Shown one piece after another: positions 54,185-63,807 of a stretch of 64,000 nt of DNA; positions within the stretch are counted from its first letter, which is position 1; every line of letters starts with the position of its first letter. This stretch comes from Xanthomonas prunicola (lineage in GTDB: Bacteria > Pseudomonadota > Gammaproteobacteria > Xanthomonadales > Xanthomonadaceae). Location of the stretch: assembly GCF_002846205.1 (NCBI RefSeq), contig NZ_PHKV01000003.1:124001-188000 (forward strand), given 5' to 3'. Below the pieces are notes generated by a model. The model made no database searches and was not told where the DNA came from. It worked only from the letters and a program-made list of their open reading frames with translations. Both the position numbers and the translations under genes were made by a program.

Positions 54185-55219
54185 ATGACACACGATCTCA
54201 ACGACACCTTGATCTTCGTCAAGGTGGTCGAACAAGGCAGCTTCATCGCTGCCGCCAACGCGCTTGGGTTGCCCAAGACCACCGTCAGCCGCAAGGTGCA
54301 AGAACTGGAAACCCGGCTGGGCGCGCGCCTGTTGCACCGAACGACGCGCCGCATCGGCCTGACCGAAGCAGGCTCGGTGTACCACGAGCATTGCCAGCGC
54401 ATCGCCCGCGAACTGGAAGAAGCCGAAAGCGCGGTGGGGCAATTGCAATCCGGTCCGCGCGGCTGGTTGCGTTTCACCGTGCCGTATTCGCTGGGCATTA
54501 CCTGGATCGCGCCATTGCTGGGCGAATTCCATGCGCAATATCCGGAAATCCAGTTGGACATGCATCTGGGCAACGAGAAGTTGGATCTCATCGGCGGCGA
54601 AGCCGATCTGGCTTTGCGCGTCGGTGCGCTGCCCGATTCCAATCTGGTCGCACGCAAGCTCGGCAGCCTGCGCACGCAGGTGTTCGCCAGTCCGTCGTAT
54701 ATCGAACGCTATGGCGAGCCGCTGCATCCGGACGAATTGCAATTCCATCGCACGCTGGCGTTGCGCAAGAACCGCAATGTGCACAACAACCGCTTTTTCT
54801 GGTCGCTCAGCGACGGCAGCGATGTGCGCGATTTCCCGGTCAATCCACTGATGGTGGCCAATGACCCGGCCGCGCTCAACGGCGCAGTGCTGTGCGGCGA
54901 AGGCTTGTTGCTGACCGGCGACGTGATGGCCAAACCCTTCGTGCAATCGGGGCTGGTGCGCCGCGTACTGGCTGGTTGGACGGGGCCGGAAGTGGACTTC
55001 AACGCGGTATTCGCCGGCGGCCGCCTGGTATCGCCGAAAGTGCGCGCGTTCGTGGACTTCTTGGTGACGCGCATGAACTTCGACGCGGACTACATGATGG
55101 CGCAGTGTCCGGCCCGTCTGGCCGCACAGAAAGCCGACAACGATGCGAAAGTCGAAGTGGGCGCAGAAGCGGAACTGCGCGCCGAAGGCAAGCGCATTCT
55201 GGAAGACGTCACGGCGTAG
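54185..55219 (+). CDS. LysR-family regulator divergent from the RND operon
   Basis: 344 residues. The helix-turn-helix is at about 5-65 (DTLIFVKVVEQGSFIAAANA, then LPKTTVSRKVQELETRLG). The effector domain contains GWLRFTVPYSLGITWIAPLL and DLALRVGALPDSNLVARKLG, typical of CrgA/AaeR-like members. About 45 C-terminal residues (after DADYMMAQCP) form an extra Ala/Glu-rich tail. It stands back to back with the SDR-RND operon, 352 bases between starts, which is the usual arrangement for its regulator (compare MexT and MexEF-OprN). The inducer is unknown. Confidence 0.9.
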   Translation: MTHDLNDTLIFVKVVEQGSFIAAANALGLPKTTVSRKVQELETRLGARLLHRTTRRIGLTEAGSVYHEHCQRIARELEEAESAVGQLQSGPRGWLRFTVPYSLGITWIAPLLGEFHAQYPEIQLDMHLGNEKLDLIGGEADLALRVGALPDSNLVARKLGSLRTQVFASPSYIERYGEPLHPDELQFHRTLALRKNRNVHNNRFFWSLSDGSDVRDFPVNPLMVANDPAALNGAVLCGEGLLLTGDVMAKPFVQSGLVRRVLAGWTGPEVDFNAVFAGGRLVSPKVRAFVDFLVTRMNFDADYMMAQCPARLAAQKADNDAKVEVGAEAELRAEGKRILEDVTA

Positions 55220-55501
55220 TACCGAATCGAATGCACCGACGGTGTCAGCCGTCTGGCGCAGGCCGTCCGTTCAGCGATGCAGCTCTGTGAGTGCATCTCT
55301 GTCACCACATGGCGTGCAGCCGACGACAGCTCGGTACTTTGCAGACGATCTCACTGTGCTGACTGGTGAGTTGGAAAAGATTGAGGCGTCATCCGTAGTG
55401 TCATTGGCTGCGATCACCTGATGCGCGCAAAAGCCGAATTGGCCTGGCGTACGGTGCCCTCGCCGCTCGCGGGACACGCCGTAAACGCATCTATCGGGGC
55501 T

Positions 55502-55527
55502 CGTTGGCGGCATCCATGCCGCCAACG
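55502..55527. repeat. 12-bp palindrome of the GGCGGCAT type
   Basis: CGTTGGCGGCAT (55502-55513) and ATGCCGCCAACG (55516-55527), two bases between. Preceded by CTCGCGGGACACGCCG. I recall this as part of a highly repeated Xanthomonas intergenic sequence. Confidence 0.6.
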
Positions 55528-55723
55528 GTCCCGCAATCGGCGTGGACACCACACCAGCACGTTGGTCGTTGCTTCGAGAAAAACTGCTCGTGCTACGAAG
55601 CGATGGTGAAGCTTCTTGATTGGGCACAGCGAACTGGCCGCAACTCGCCACTAGCCAGCGACCGTCGCTTCATCAACGCACCGACCATCGTGACTGGTCC
55701 TTGCCCGCTCACCGTCGCGGGAC

Positions 55724-55749
55724 CCTTGGCGGCATGGAGGCCGCCAAGG
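55724..55749. repeat. 10-bp palindrome of the GGCGGCAT type
   Basis: CCTTGGCGGC (55724-55733) and GCCGCCAAGG (55740-55749) with a 6-base loop. Preceded by ACCGTCGCGGGAC, parallel to the word before the 55502 palindrome, so the two look like diverged copies of one element. Confidence 0.55.
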
Positions 55750-55945
55750 AGCCTATAAGGACGGACTTGTGGCGTGTCCTGCGATGGTGGGCGGGCAAGG
55801 GCCCTGCAGCAACACTCAGATGCGCAGTTCTGCAGACGCACCAGCCGATGACGCGAGAAGGGCCGAAACCTCACAACCGTGCACACCAGCCGCTCTAAAC
55901 CGAAGCGATTGGCTTAGCTGCTCTTGATCACACACCATGCGGAAA

Positions 55946-55973
55946 AAAACAGGCCGCTTTCGCGGCCTGTTTT
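55946..55973. terminator. bidirectional terminator after the OmpA-like gene
   Basis: AAAACAGGCCGC (55946-55957) pairs with GCGGCCTGTTTT (55962-55973) around TTTC, with A-run and T-run on the two sides. It ends the minus-strand lipoprotein transcript 60 bases after its stop. Confidence 0.85.
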
Positions 55974-56032
55974 CAGTACATCAGCACATCCCGGGTGAGT
56001 CATCCGACTCGCCACGATTCACTGCATCACAC

Positions 56033-56758
56033 TCAACGCATGCCGGTAGTGCTGGCCGCGCCTTCGGCACGCAACGGAATCAGACGGATTTCGACACGAC
56101 GGTTCTTCGCGCGGCCGGCATCGGTGGTGTTGTCGGCAATCGGATAACGCTTGCCCGCGCCCATGGTTTCCATGCGCTCGCGCTGCACACCCTGCGCGGT
56201 CAGGTACTGCGCCACTGCCCCGGCGCGTTCTTCGGACAAGCGCTGATTAACTGCATCGCTGCCGACGCTATCGGTGTGCCCAACCACTTCCACCATGGTC
56301 TGGTTGTACTCGCGCAGCGTGGAGGCCACGCCGTTCAGCGCGGTATAGAACTCCGGCTTCAATGCAGACTTGCCGAAGTCGAAGGTGATGCCGTCCGGCA
56401 GGTTCAGGCTGATGTTGTCGCCCTGACGCTGTACTTCGATACCGGTGTTGGCGGTGCGCTCGCGCAACGCGCGCTCCTGGCGATCCTGGTACTGGCCGAT
56501 TGCCGCGCCGCTCAGCGCACCGATACCGGCGCCGACCATGGCGTGCTGACGACGCTCGGTGGCGCTGTCGCCGGTGAGCAGGCCTGCAGCCACACCAATC
56601 GCGGTACCGATCAGCGCATTGCGGCCGGTCCGATTCTGCTGTTGCGTCTGGTCGCCATACTGATCGCGCTGTACGTACGAGCCGCCGGTGGCGCAAGCGG
56701 ACAGCGCAATCGCGCTGGCCAGGGCAACGGAAAGACTCTTGGTGGCTGCTGGGGACAT
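56033..56758 (-). CDS. OmpA-family lipoprotein with glycine-zipper segment
   Basis: 241 residues. Lipobox IALSACATG (Cys about 22). A YMGG-like glycine-zipper region follows (ALIGTAIGVAAGLLTG and AMVGAGIGALSGAAIGQY), possibly membrane associated. The C-terminal OmpA domain binds peptidoglycan: TFDFGKSALKPEFYTALNGV, VVGHTDSVGSDAVNQRLSEE and KNRRVEIRLIPL. It resembles E. coli YiaD. It probably anchors the outer membrane to the wall. Monocistronic, with a strong terminator. Confidence 0.92.
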   Translation of the reverse strand: MSPAATKSLSVALASAIALSACATGGSYVQRDQYGDQTQQQNRTGRNALIGTAIGVAAGLLTGDSATERRQHAMVGAGIGALSGAAIGQYQDRQERALRERTANTGIEVQRQGDNISLNLPDGITFDFGKSALKPEFYTALNGVASTLREYNQTMVEVVGHTDSVGSDAVNQRLSEERAGAVAQYLTAQGVQRERMETMGAGKRYPIADNTTDAGRAKNRRVEIRLIPLRAEGAASTTGMR

Positions 56759-57035
56759 GGTGTTCTCCTATGGCCGGACCATCCGGCACTCAATCGTGTG
56801 CGCGAGGATAAACAGCCCCACGCGACTGCCGCATGATGAAAAGCGCCGCACCACCCGCGCAGCGGGCATGCCATTCAGGAAAACGTTTTCGGCGTGGACA
56901 CGCCACAAGTGCGCCATCGCATTCGCCCGCGCATGCGCATGCGCGGCAATACACGCGCACGCTGCCCCGTACCAACTCTTCAGGCAACGCGGCGTGCGCT
57001 GTAGAAACAGGCACACACGCATCAATCAGCTGCGA

Positions 57036-58454
57036 CTACGCGCGCGATTTTGCATAGGCTGCCAGCGCCGCGTCGCGTCCCTCGGCTAGGCCAATGATCG
57101 GTGTGCGCGGGTACTCTGGTGCGAAGCGTGCGAGCGACAACGGATGCAACCAGGGCGCGAAGCGTTCTTTCACCGCAAGCTTGCCCAGCTCGGGCACCCA
57201 ACGCGTGATGTAAGTTGCTTGCGGATCGAATTTTTCCGCCTGCGTCACCGGGTTGAACACGCGGAAATAGGGCGCTGCATCGGCGCCGGTGCCGGCCACC
57301 CACTGCCAGCCCAGCGTGTTGTTGGCCAGGTCCGCATCCACCAAGGTGTCCCAGAACCAGCGCGCGCCTTCGATCCAGTGGATGCGCAGATGCTTGCACA
57401 AAAAACTGGCGACAATCATGCGCACACGGTTGTGCATCCAACCGGTGTGCCAGAGCTGACGCATGCCGGCGTCGACGATCGGAATGCCGGTACGACCACG
57501 TTGCCAGGCCTGCAACGCAACCGGATCGACCTTCGCCCAGTCGAATCCTTCGAAGCGCGGATTGAGATTCTGGTTGGTGGTGTCCGGAAAGTGATGCAGC
57601 AGGTGATACGCAAAATCGCGCCAGCCCAGCTGGCGGATATAGCCATCGATTTCCGCGCCATTGCGCGCATTGCGATGCGCTTCAAGGGTGCTGGCAATGC
57701 GCCAGGGCGCGATCTCGCCGAAGTGCAGATGCGGCGAAAGTTGCGAGGTGCCAACACGATCGGGACGGTCGCGGTTTTCGCGATACCCCGATAGTGCCCC
57801 ATCGATGAAGATCTCCAGCATTTCGTGCGCGCCGGCTTCACCGGGCTGCCAGTGCTCCCAGAAGCCCTGGTCCCAGCTCAAGTTCGGCACCAACTGCAGC
57901 GTGTCGAGTGCAGCTGTCTTCAACGTCGCAGGCAGCGGCGGCAGGCTGCGCGGCGCAGGCACTGCGGCGGGCAACTGCAGCTGCGTCAGCGCATTGCGCC
58001 AGAACGGCGTAAACACCTTGTACGGGCCACCCTGCTGCGTGGACAGCTGCCACGGCTCGAACAGCAACGCGGAGTTGCAGCTCTGTGCCTGGATCCCGCG
58101 CTCGCGCAATTCACGTTTGATCTGCGCATCGCGCGGCTGCGTGGCCGGCTCGTATTTGCGGTTCCAGTACACCGCCACCGCGCCAGTTTGCGCGATCACC
58201 TCATCCAGCACCTGCGCACTGTCGCCAGTCCGAATGACCAGGCGACTGCCACGCGCTTGCAGTGCATCATCCAGCGCTGCAAGCGAGCGATGCCGCCAGG
58301 TGCGCGATGCGGCGCCGGGCCTCCATTGGCCTTCTTCGTGCGGTGCGTCGATGTACAACGCAATCGGGTGATGCCCGGCATCGAGTGCGGCACGCAAGGC
58401 CGGGTTGTCCTCCAGACGCAGATCGCGACGGAACCAGACGATGGCGTATGACAT
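57036..58454 (-). CDS. phrB: deoxyribodipyrimidine photolyase (CPD class I)
   Basis: 472 residues, the same as E. coli PhrB. The N-terminal alpha/beta domain starts SYAIVWFRRDLRLEDNPALR; the FAD-binding C-terminal domain shows TSQLSPHLHFGEIAPW, GRTGIPIVDAGMRQLWHTGW, MHNRVRMIVASFLCKHL and TLGWQWVAGTGADAAPYFRV. It repairs UV-induced cyclobutane pyrimidine dimers using blue light. The longer frame (to 58490) is rejected since MSYAIVWFRRD is the canonical start. Confidence 0.95.
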   Translation of the reverse strand: MSYAIVWFRRDLRLEDNPALRAALDAGHHPIALYIDAPHEEGQWRPGAASRTWRHRSLAALDDALQARGSRLVIRTGDSAQVLDEVIAQTGAVAVYWNRKYEPATQPRDAQIKRELRERGIQAQSCNSALLFEPWQLSTQQGGPYKVFTPFWRNALTQLQLPAAVPAPRSLPPLPATLKTAALDTLQLVPNLSWDQGFWEHWQPGEAGAHEMLEIFIDGALSGYRENRDRPDRVGTSQLSPHLHFGEIAPWRIASTLEAHRNARNGAEIDGYIRQLGWRDFAYHLLHHFPDTTNQNLNPRFEGFDWAKVDPVALQAWQRGRTGIPIVDAGMRQLWHTGWMHNRVRMIVASFLCKHLRIHWIEGARWFWDTLVDADLANNTLGWQWVAGTGADAAPYFRVFNPVTQAEKFDPQATYITRWVPELGKLAVKERFAPWLHPLSLARFAPEYPRTPIIGLAEGRDAALAAYAKSRA

Positions 58455-58556
58455 ACGAACTCGGCAGCGAACGATGAGGCTGGGCAGCATATGCCAGCGG
58501 GCGCAACGATGGCGCGATGCCGGGCGACGGATGGCCGCCCAGCGGGTCCACTGCGC

Positions 58557-59987
58557 TTACTCGAAACTGCCCACCGAGTCGTGCGCCAGATTGTCGAACC
58601 GGGTGTACTCACCGAAGAACTTGAGCTTGCACGCCCCGGTCGGACCACCGCGGTGCTTGCCGATGATGATCTCGGCCAGGCCCTTGTCCGGCGAATTTTC
58701 CTTGTTGTAGTAATCGTCGCGGTAGATGAAGACGATCATGTCCGCGTCCTGCTCGATCGCGCCGGATTCGCGCAGGTCGGCCATCACCGGGCGCTTGTCG
58801 GTGCGGGTTTCCAGCGAGCGGTTGAGCTGCGACAACGCGATCACCGGCACGTTGAGTTCCTTGGCCAGGCCCTTGAGGCCACGCGAGATTTCCGAGATTT
58901 CGGTCGCGCGGTTTTCGCTGTTGCCCGGCACCGACATCAGCTGCAGGTAGTCGATGACGATCAGGCCCAGGTCGTGTTCGCGCTTGAGCCGGCGGCATTT
59001 GGAACGCAACACTTCCGGCGAGACACCCGGGGTGTCGTCGATGAAGATCTTGGTTTCCTTGAGCATCTTGATCGCGCCGGTCACGCGCGCCCAATCCTCG
59101 TCTTCCAGTGCACCGGTACGCAGGCGCTGCGCATTGATGCGGCCATTGGAAGAGATCAGACGCATCGCCAGCTGCGAGGCCGACATTTCCATCGAGAACA
59201 CCGCCACGCCCTTCTTGGACTTGATCGCGGCGTATTCGGCGATGTTCAGCGCAAAGGTGGTCTTGCCCATCGCCGGACGCGCGGCCAGGATGATCAGATC
59301 GGTCGGCTGCAGGCCGGCGGTCATCGCATCGAAATCGGTGTAGCCAGTCGGTAATCCGGTGATATTGCCGCCATTTTCGAAGCGATTACGCAGTTCTTCG
59401 AAGGCGTCCTTCAAGGCACCCGGCATCGCGACGAAGTCGGTCCGCCCGCGCGCGCCGGCTTCGGCGATCTTGAACACCGCCTTTTCCGCAGCCGACAGCA
59501 GCTCCACGCTCTCGCGGCCCTCCGGCTGAAAGCCGTCGTTGACGATGGTGGTGCCTACTTCGATCAACTGCCGCAGCACCGCCTTGTCGCGCACGATCTC
59601 CGCATACGCGGCGATGTTGGCCGCCGACGGCGTGGTGCTGGCCAGCTCGATCAGGTAGGCGCCATCGCCCACCTGCTCCAGCTTGCCCTGCGATTCGAAC
59701 CACTCGCCCAGGGTCACTGCATCAAACGGGCGGTCTTTCTCGTTCAACTCGCGAATCGCGCGGTAGATCAACCGATGGTCACGTCGGTAGAAGTCGTTTT
59801 CGGTGAGCTGGTCGTTGACGCGGTCGAACGCGTCCGGCGCCAGCATCAAGCCCCCCAGCACGGCCTGCTCGGCCTCGACCGAATGCGGCGGCAACCGCAA
59901 CTGGTCAATCCGCGGCTCGGGACGATCGTAATCGTCGTCATCGCGATCGCGATTGCGCTTGGAACGGAAACCAGGACGAGCGGACAT
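58557..59987 (-). CDS. dnaB: replicative DNA helicase DnaB
   Basis: 476 residues. The start is preceded by a basic/acidic lead (SKRNRDRDDDDYDRPEP). The N-terminal domain (about 30-130) has LPPHSVEAEQAVLGGLMLAP. The RecA-like domain shows Walker A LAARPAMGKTTFALN (about 235-244) and the B-type VIDYLQLM, DKRPVMADLRESGAIEQDAD and FRDDYYN-like YRDDYYNKENSP. It is the hexameric 5'-3' helicase of the replisome. An exact DnaA box lies 77 bases upstream. The longer start at 60035 is rejected in favour of MSARPGFRSK. Confidence 0.97.
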   Translation of the reverse strand: MSARPGFRSKRNRDRDDDDYDRPEPRIDQLRLPPHSVEAEQAVLGGLMLAPDAFDRVNDQLTENDFYRRDHRLIYRAIRELNEKDRPFDAVTLGEWFESQGKLEQVGDGAYLIELASTTPSAANIAAYAEIVRDKAVLRQLIEVGTTIVNDGFQPEGRESVELLSAAEKAVFKIAEAGARGRTDFVAMPGALKDAFEELRNRFENGGNITGLPTGYTDFDAMTAGLQPTDLIILAARPAMGKTTFALNIAEYAAIKSKKGVAVFSMEMSASQLAMRLISSNGRINAQRLRTGALEDEDWARVTGAIKMLKETKIFIDDTPGVSPEVLRSKCRRLKREHDLGLIVIDYLQLMSVPGNSENRATEISEISRGLKGLAKELNVPVIALSQLNRSLETRTDKRPVMADLRESGAIEQDADMIVFIYRDDYYNKENSPDKGLAEIIIGKHRGGPTGACKLKFFGEYTRFDNLAHDSVGSFE

Positions 59988-60063
59988 GGACAAACACACC
60001 TGACGCGGGGAGACGAGGGCAGGAAGCATAGTCACCGACGGCGCCGACGACCATGCACAACTC

Positions 60064-60072
60064 TGTGGATAA
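60064..60072 (-). promoter_or_regulatory. consensus DnaA box upstream of dnaB
   Basis: TGTGGATAA on the plus strand is TTATCCACA on the minus, the exact DnaA-box consensus. It lies 77 bases before the dnaB start codon, in the likely promoter region, so DnaA may regulate dnaB here. A single 9-mer could be accidental. Confidence 0.45.
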
Positions 60073-60208
60073 CTGATGTATAGCCGGTGTATCAGCGTTC
60101 TACGCGCCGGTCGTCGCAGATGCCGAGACCCTTGTGCCGCCTGGATTTCTACCCCTCCACCAGGCCCAGCAGGACGCCGCCCGCGAGTGCGGCGCCGCTG
60201 TGGTCAAC

Positions 60209-60763
60209 TCAGCGCTTGAGCTGCCCGATCAGGCCCAGGAACTGGTCGATGAAGCCCTGCAGGAACTTGCGGCTGTCGGCGTTGGCGATCTGGTCGCCGG
60301 GCCCGAACAGGCCGTCCTTGTACTGCAGGAACACCTCTGGCTGACCAAGCACGTGCATGTTCAGATACGCCAGCACGTTGCGCAGATGCTGCTGCGCAGT
60401 AGCAGTGCCGATGGCGCCGACCGAGATGCCGACCACCGCCGCCGGCTTGCCGGAAAATGCGCTATCGCCATAGGGGCGCGAGCCGGTGTCGATGGCGTTC
60501 TTGAGCACGCCGGGAATCGAGCGGTTGTATTCGGGGGTCACGAATAGCACCGCATCAGCAGCGCGGATCTGCTGCTTCAGACGCGTGCCTTCGGCCGGGT
60601 AATCGCCATCGCGGTCCTGGTTGTACAGCGGGATATCGCCGATTTCCAGGTACTCGAACACGGCCTTGTCGCCGGCCAGATGCTCCAGCGCACGCGCCAG
60701 CTGACGGTTGTACGACTCTGCGCGCAGGCTGCCGACCAGCACGGCAATGGTGAGCTTGCTCAT
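60209..60763 (-). CDS. NAD(P)H-dependent FMN reductase (ChrR/azoreductase-like)
   Basis: 184 residues with a flavodoxin-like fold. The FMN phosphate loop LVGSLRAESYNRQLARAL is at the N-terminus; LFVTPEYNRSIPGVLKNAID is the family signature and GKPAAVVGISVGAIG contacts the isoalloxazine ring. Members reduce quinones, chromate or azo dyes; the substrate here is open. The ATG at 60763 (MSKLTIAVLV) is preferred over one 7 codons upstream. Isolated minus-strand gene between dnaB and asnB. Confidence 0.9.
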   Translation of the reverse strand: MSKLTIAVLVGSLRAESYNRQLARALEHLAGDKAVFEYLEIGDIPLYNQDRDGDYPAEGTRLKQQIRAADAVLFVTPEYNRSIPGVLKNAIDTGSRPYGDSAFSGKPAAVVGISVGAIGTATAQQHLRNVLAYLNMHVLGQPEVFLQYKDGLFGPGDQIANADSRKFLQGFIDQFLGLIGQLKR

Positions 60764-60933
60764 GGGAATCTCCGTGAAAAACAAGGACCCACCCTACCCA
60801 GCCCGATGCTCAGAGCTGGTGAAACCTCGCCGGCATCGGCGGCCCAAGCGCCAGTGGATGCACGCGGCGGCGTCTGCGCGCACAAGCGGCTAGAACCCAC
60901 TGCCACCCTGTGTCCACACCGCAACGCCACGCG

Positions 60934-62874
60934 TCAGCGCGTTATGGCGGCCCGCTGTGCGCGCCAGTGCGCCTGCCAGGCCTGGAACATCAGCACCGTC
61001 CACAGGTGCGTATGCCATTTGCGCTCGCCACGGTTGAAGTCGCGCCACAAGCCAGCCACGGTGTCGGCAGCGAACACGCCCTCGCGCTGCAGCGCGCCGT
61101 GTGCCAGCAGATCGTCCGCCCAGCCGTGCAGATCGCCGCGCAGCCATGCACTGACCGGCGCACCGAAGCCGCGCTTGCCGCGGTACACCATCGCGTCCGG
61201 CAGGTAGCGGCATAGCACGCGCTTGAGCAGATATTTGCTGACCCCATCGCGGTACTTCAGCGACAGCGGCAACGACCAGGCGAATTCGGCCACGCGCCAG
61301 TCCAGCAGCGGCGCGCGCGCTTCCAGCCCCACCGCCATGGTGGTGCGGTCCACCTTGCACAGCAGATCGTCGGGCAGGTACGCAGCGAAGTCGGCCAGCA
61401 TCATCGCGTCCGCCGGGGTGCCGGACCCATGCAGCGGGTCAGCCAAGCTGTAGAAACTGTCGGGTTCGGTCGCCCCCAGCACCACCGCAGCCGGGTCGCG
61501 CCAGCGCGAAATGCGGTTGCGGTAAATATCCCCGATGCCGCGCGCGCCGGCCTCGGCCACCAGCGCAGCCAACCCACCGGTGCGCGAGGATTCGCCATTG
61601 CTGCGCGCTGCCACCGCCATCAGGCGACGCAGCGGGCCAGGTACCAGGCCATGCATGCGCCAGTTACGCAGCGCACGTTGATAGCGGCCATAGCCGAAGA
61701 ACAATTCGTCGCCGCCGTCACCGGACAGCGCCACCGTCACCCCGCCACGCGCCAGCCGTGCCACCAACGCAGTCGGTACTTGCGAGGCATCGGCGAAGGG
61801 CTCGTCGAACATGTCCGGCAAGCTCGGCACCACCGCCAGCGCATCAGCGCCGCTGACATAGAGTTCGGTGTGGTCGGTGTGCAGATGCGTGGCGACTTCG
61901 CGCGCCAGCGGCGCTTCGTCGTGATGCGAACCTTCGAAGCCAATGCTGAAGGTGTGCACCGGCTGCGCACTCTGCGCCTGCATCATCGCGGTGACGATGG
62001 ACGAATCGGTACCGCCGGAGAGGAATACGCCTACCGGCACGTCGGCCACCATGCGCAAGGCCACCGCATCGCGCAACACGCTATCCAACTGCTCTTCGGC
62101 CTGCGCGTCGCTGCCGGTGAACGGCGCGGCGAGCGCGCGTTGCATCGCCTCGCGAGCGTTCCAGAACGGTTGTTGCACCTGATCGGGACGATGGGCGGCA
62201 GCGCCAGCCGCCACAGCCTGCGCATCCATGCGCAGCACACGGCCAGGCATCAACTTGAAGGTCTGCTCGTGGATGCAGGCCGGCGCCGGGATGTAGCCCA
62301 GCCGCAGCAGCAGCGTGAGCGCATTGCGGTCGACGCCGTTGTCGAAATCCGGGTGCTGCCACAAGGCCTTGAGTTCGGAACCGAACACCAAGGTGTCGCC
62401 GGCCCACCCGTAGTAGAGCGGCTTCTTGCCGACGCGGTCGCGCGCCAGGAACAGGCAGTTGTCGCGCTCATCCCACAACGCAATGGCGAACATGCCGTTG
62501 CAACGGGTCAGCGTGTCCTCCAGGCCCCACTCCACGACGGCCGCCAGCAACACTTCGGTATCGGAGTGGCCGCGGAAGCGATGCCCGAGCGCGGACAGTG
62601 CCGCGCGCAGCTGCGCAAAGTTATAGATCTCGCCGTTGTACGCCAGCATGTAGCGGCCATCAGCCGAGCGCATCGGCTGATGGCCGAGCGGCGACAGATC
62701 AAGAATGCTCAAGCGCTGATGCGCCAGCGCCACACCCGCCTGCGCATCGCACCAGGTGCCAGCATCGTCCGGGCCACGATGGCGCAAAGCGGCGCCCATC
62801 GGCCGCACCAGCGCATCGAGCTGTTCGCCATGCAGACGCGGCGAAGCCAGCAACAGTCCTGCCAATCCGCACAT
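60934..62874 (-). CDS. asnB: asparagine synthetase (glutamine-hydrolysing)
   Basis: 646 residues. Cys2 (MCGLAG) is the glutaminase nucleophile, RHRGPDDAGTWC, ALAHQRLSILDLSPLGHQPM and LAYNGEIYN are conserved glutaminase motifs. The synthetase domain has the ATP-pyrophosphatase motif FLSGGTDSSIV (about 286-292) and ALSGDGGDELFFGYGRYQ. It makes asparagine from aspartate, ATP and glutamine. Paralogues of this type also occur in cell-surface or antibiotic clusters, but no such cluster is visible here. Isolated gene with 169 bases before and 170 after it. Confidence 0.92.
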   Translation of the reverse strand: MCGLAGLLLASPRLHGEQLDALVRPMGAALRHRGPDDAGTWCDAQAGVALAHQRLSILDLSPLGHQPMRSADGRYMLAYNGEIYNFAQLRAALSALGHRFRGHSDTEVLLAAVVEWGLEDTLTRCNGMFAIALWDERDNCLFLARDRVGKKPLYYGWAGDTLVFGSELKALWQHPDFDNGVDRNALTLLLRLGYIPAPACIHEQTFKLMPGRVLRMDAQAVAAGAAAHRPDQVQQPFWNAREAMQRALAAPFTGSDAQAEEQLDSVLRDAVALRMVADVPVGVFLSGGTDSSIVTAMMQAQSAQPVHTFSIGFEGSHHDEAPLAREVATHLHTDHTELYVSGADALAVVPSLPDMFDEPFADASQVPTALVARLARGGVTVALSGDGGDELFFGYGRYQRALRNWRMHGLVPGPLRRLMAVAARSNGESSRTGGLAALVAEAGARGIGDIYRNRISRWRDPAAVVLGATEPDSFYSLADPLHGSGTPADAMMLADFAAYLPDDLLCKVDRTTMAVGLEARAPLLDWRVAEFAWSLPLSLKYRDGVSKYLLKRVLCRYLPDAMVYRGKRGFGAPVSAWLRGDLHGWADDLLAHGALQREGVFAADTVAGLWRDFNRGERKWHTHLWTVLMFQAWQAHWRAQRAAITR

Positions 62875-63043
62875 CGTCAGTGCTCCTGCCTGCCGGCAAT
62901 GGCGACTAGCCGGGCGTCGCCGACACGCGTCACGCGCAGCGCGCGCAAGCGCATTGCCAATGCCGATGAAAGAAAGGACAGCCCAGAGTTCGCCAAGTGC
63001 GCAGCAGTGCTGCCGACAGCACCGTGCAGGTCGCGCGCACGGC

Positions 63044-63682
63044 TCATGCCATCACCGACGCAGCTGCCGGCATCGGCACGAAGCGCGGCAGCGCCTGCAC
63101 GCGTTGCAACCATGCCGTGATCGCCGGCCAGCGCTCCAGATCGAAACCGCCGTCTTCGGCGCAATGGGTGTACGCGAACAGCGCAATATCGGCGATGCCG
63201 TAATCGCTGCCGGTGAACCAGGCGTGCTCCTGCAGGTCCTGTTCCATCACTGCCAGCGCCTGCTCTCCGCGCCTGCGCAGCTGCGGCAACTCGGCGCGGC
63301 GTGCGGCATCGCGCGGCGTCCACAGGCTGATGAACCGCGCCACCGCCACATACGGCTCATGGCTGTACTGCTCGAAGAACATCCAGCTCAGCGCCTGCGC
63401 GCGCTGCCACGCGTCGGTGGGTAGATACGGGGTGCCTTCGGCCAGCCAGAACAGGATGGCGTTGGATTCGGTCAACACCCGACCGTCGTCGCGTTCGACC
63501 ATCGGCACCTTGCCGTTGGGATTCTTGGCCAGGTACTCGGGCGTGCGGGTCTGCCCGGCCACGCTATCCACTTCCACCCAGTGGTAGCGGCTGCCCAGCT
63601 GTTCCAGCAGCAGGCGCACCTTGTAGCAATTACCGGAACTGGACATGCCATGGACAGTCAGCGGGGGACGCACGGTCGACAT
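63044..63682 (-). CDS. glutathione S-transferase
   Basis: 212 residues. The thioredoxin-like N-terminal domain starts PLTVHGMSSSGNCYKVRLLL, with NPNGKVPMVERDDGRVLTES (Pro-Val and Glu-Ser binding glutathione); the helical C-terminal domain includes ADIALFAYTHCAEDGGFDL. SSSGNCYK has Ser and Cys where GST catalytic residues usually lie, which resembles beta/theta-type enzymes. It conjugates glutathione to electrophiles; the physiological substrate is unknown. Downstream of the asnB start by 169 bases. Confidence 0.9.
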   Translation of the reverse strand: MSTVRPPLTVHGMSSSGNCYKVRLLLEQLGSRYHWVEVDSVAGQTRTPEYLAKNPNGKVPMVERDDGRVLTESNAILFWLAEGTPYLPTDAWQRAQALSWMFFEQYSHEPYVAVARFISLWTPRDAARRAELPQLRRRGEQALAVMEQDLQEHAWFTGSDYGIADIALFAYTHCAEDGGFDLERWPAITAWLQRVQALPRFVPMPAAASVMA

Positions 63683-63807
63683 CTAGCTGGCTCCGCGGCA
63701 GCAACGAGGGGCTGGCAGTGTCACAGCCCGGCGTGCCTTTGCAAAGCCCTGCATGCAGCAGTGGCACGCCGATGCCACGCTTGCGTGCGCTGCCGCGCAG
63801 AGCGCGT

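Larger units (their letters stand above)
55220..56032. other. repeat-rich gene-free stretch
   Basis: 813 bases without a convincing gene. It holds two GGCGGCAT-type palindromes (listed separately), each preceded by a GTCGCGGGAC or CTCGCGGGAC word, and one strong terminator at the right end. The layout suggests two copies of a repeated intergenic element. Confidence 0.55.

Noticed and set aside
54185-54690. Antisense frames over the LysR gene (54092-54946 minus)
   Set aside because: Shadow frame with typical Gln/His/Arg bias, opposite to a clear LysR helix-turn-helix domain.
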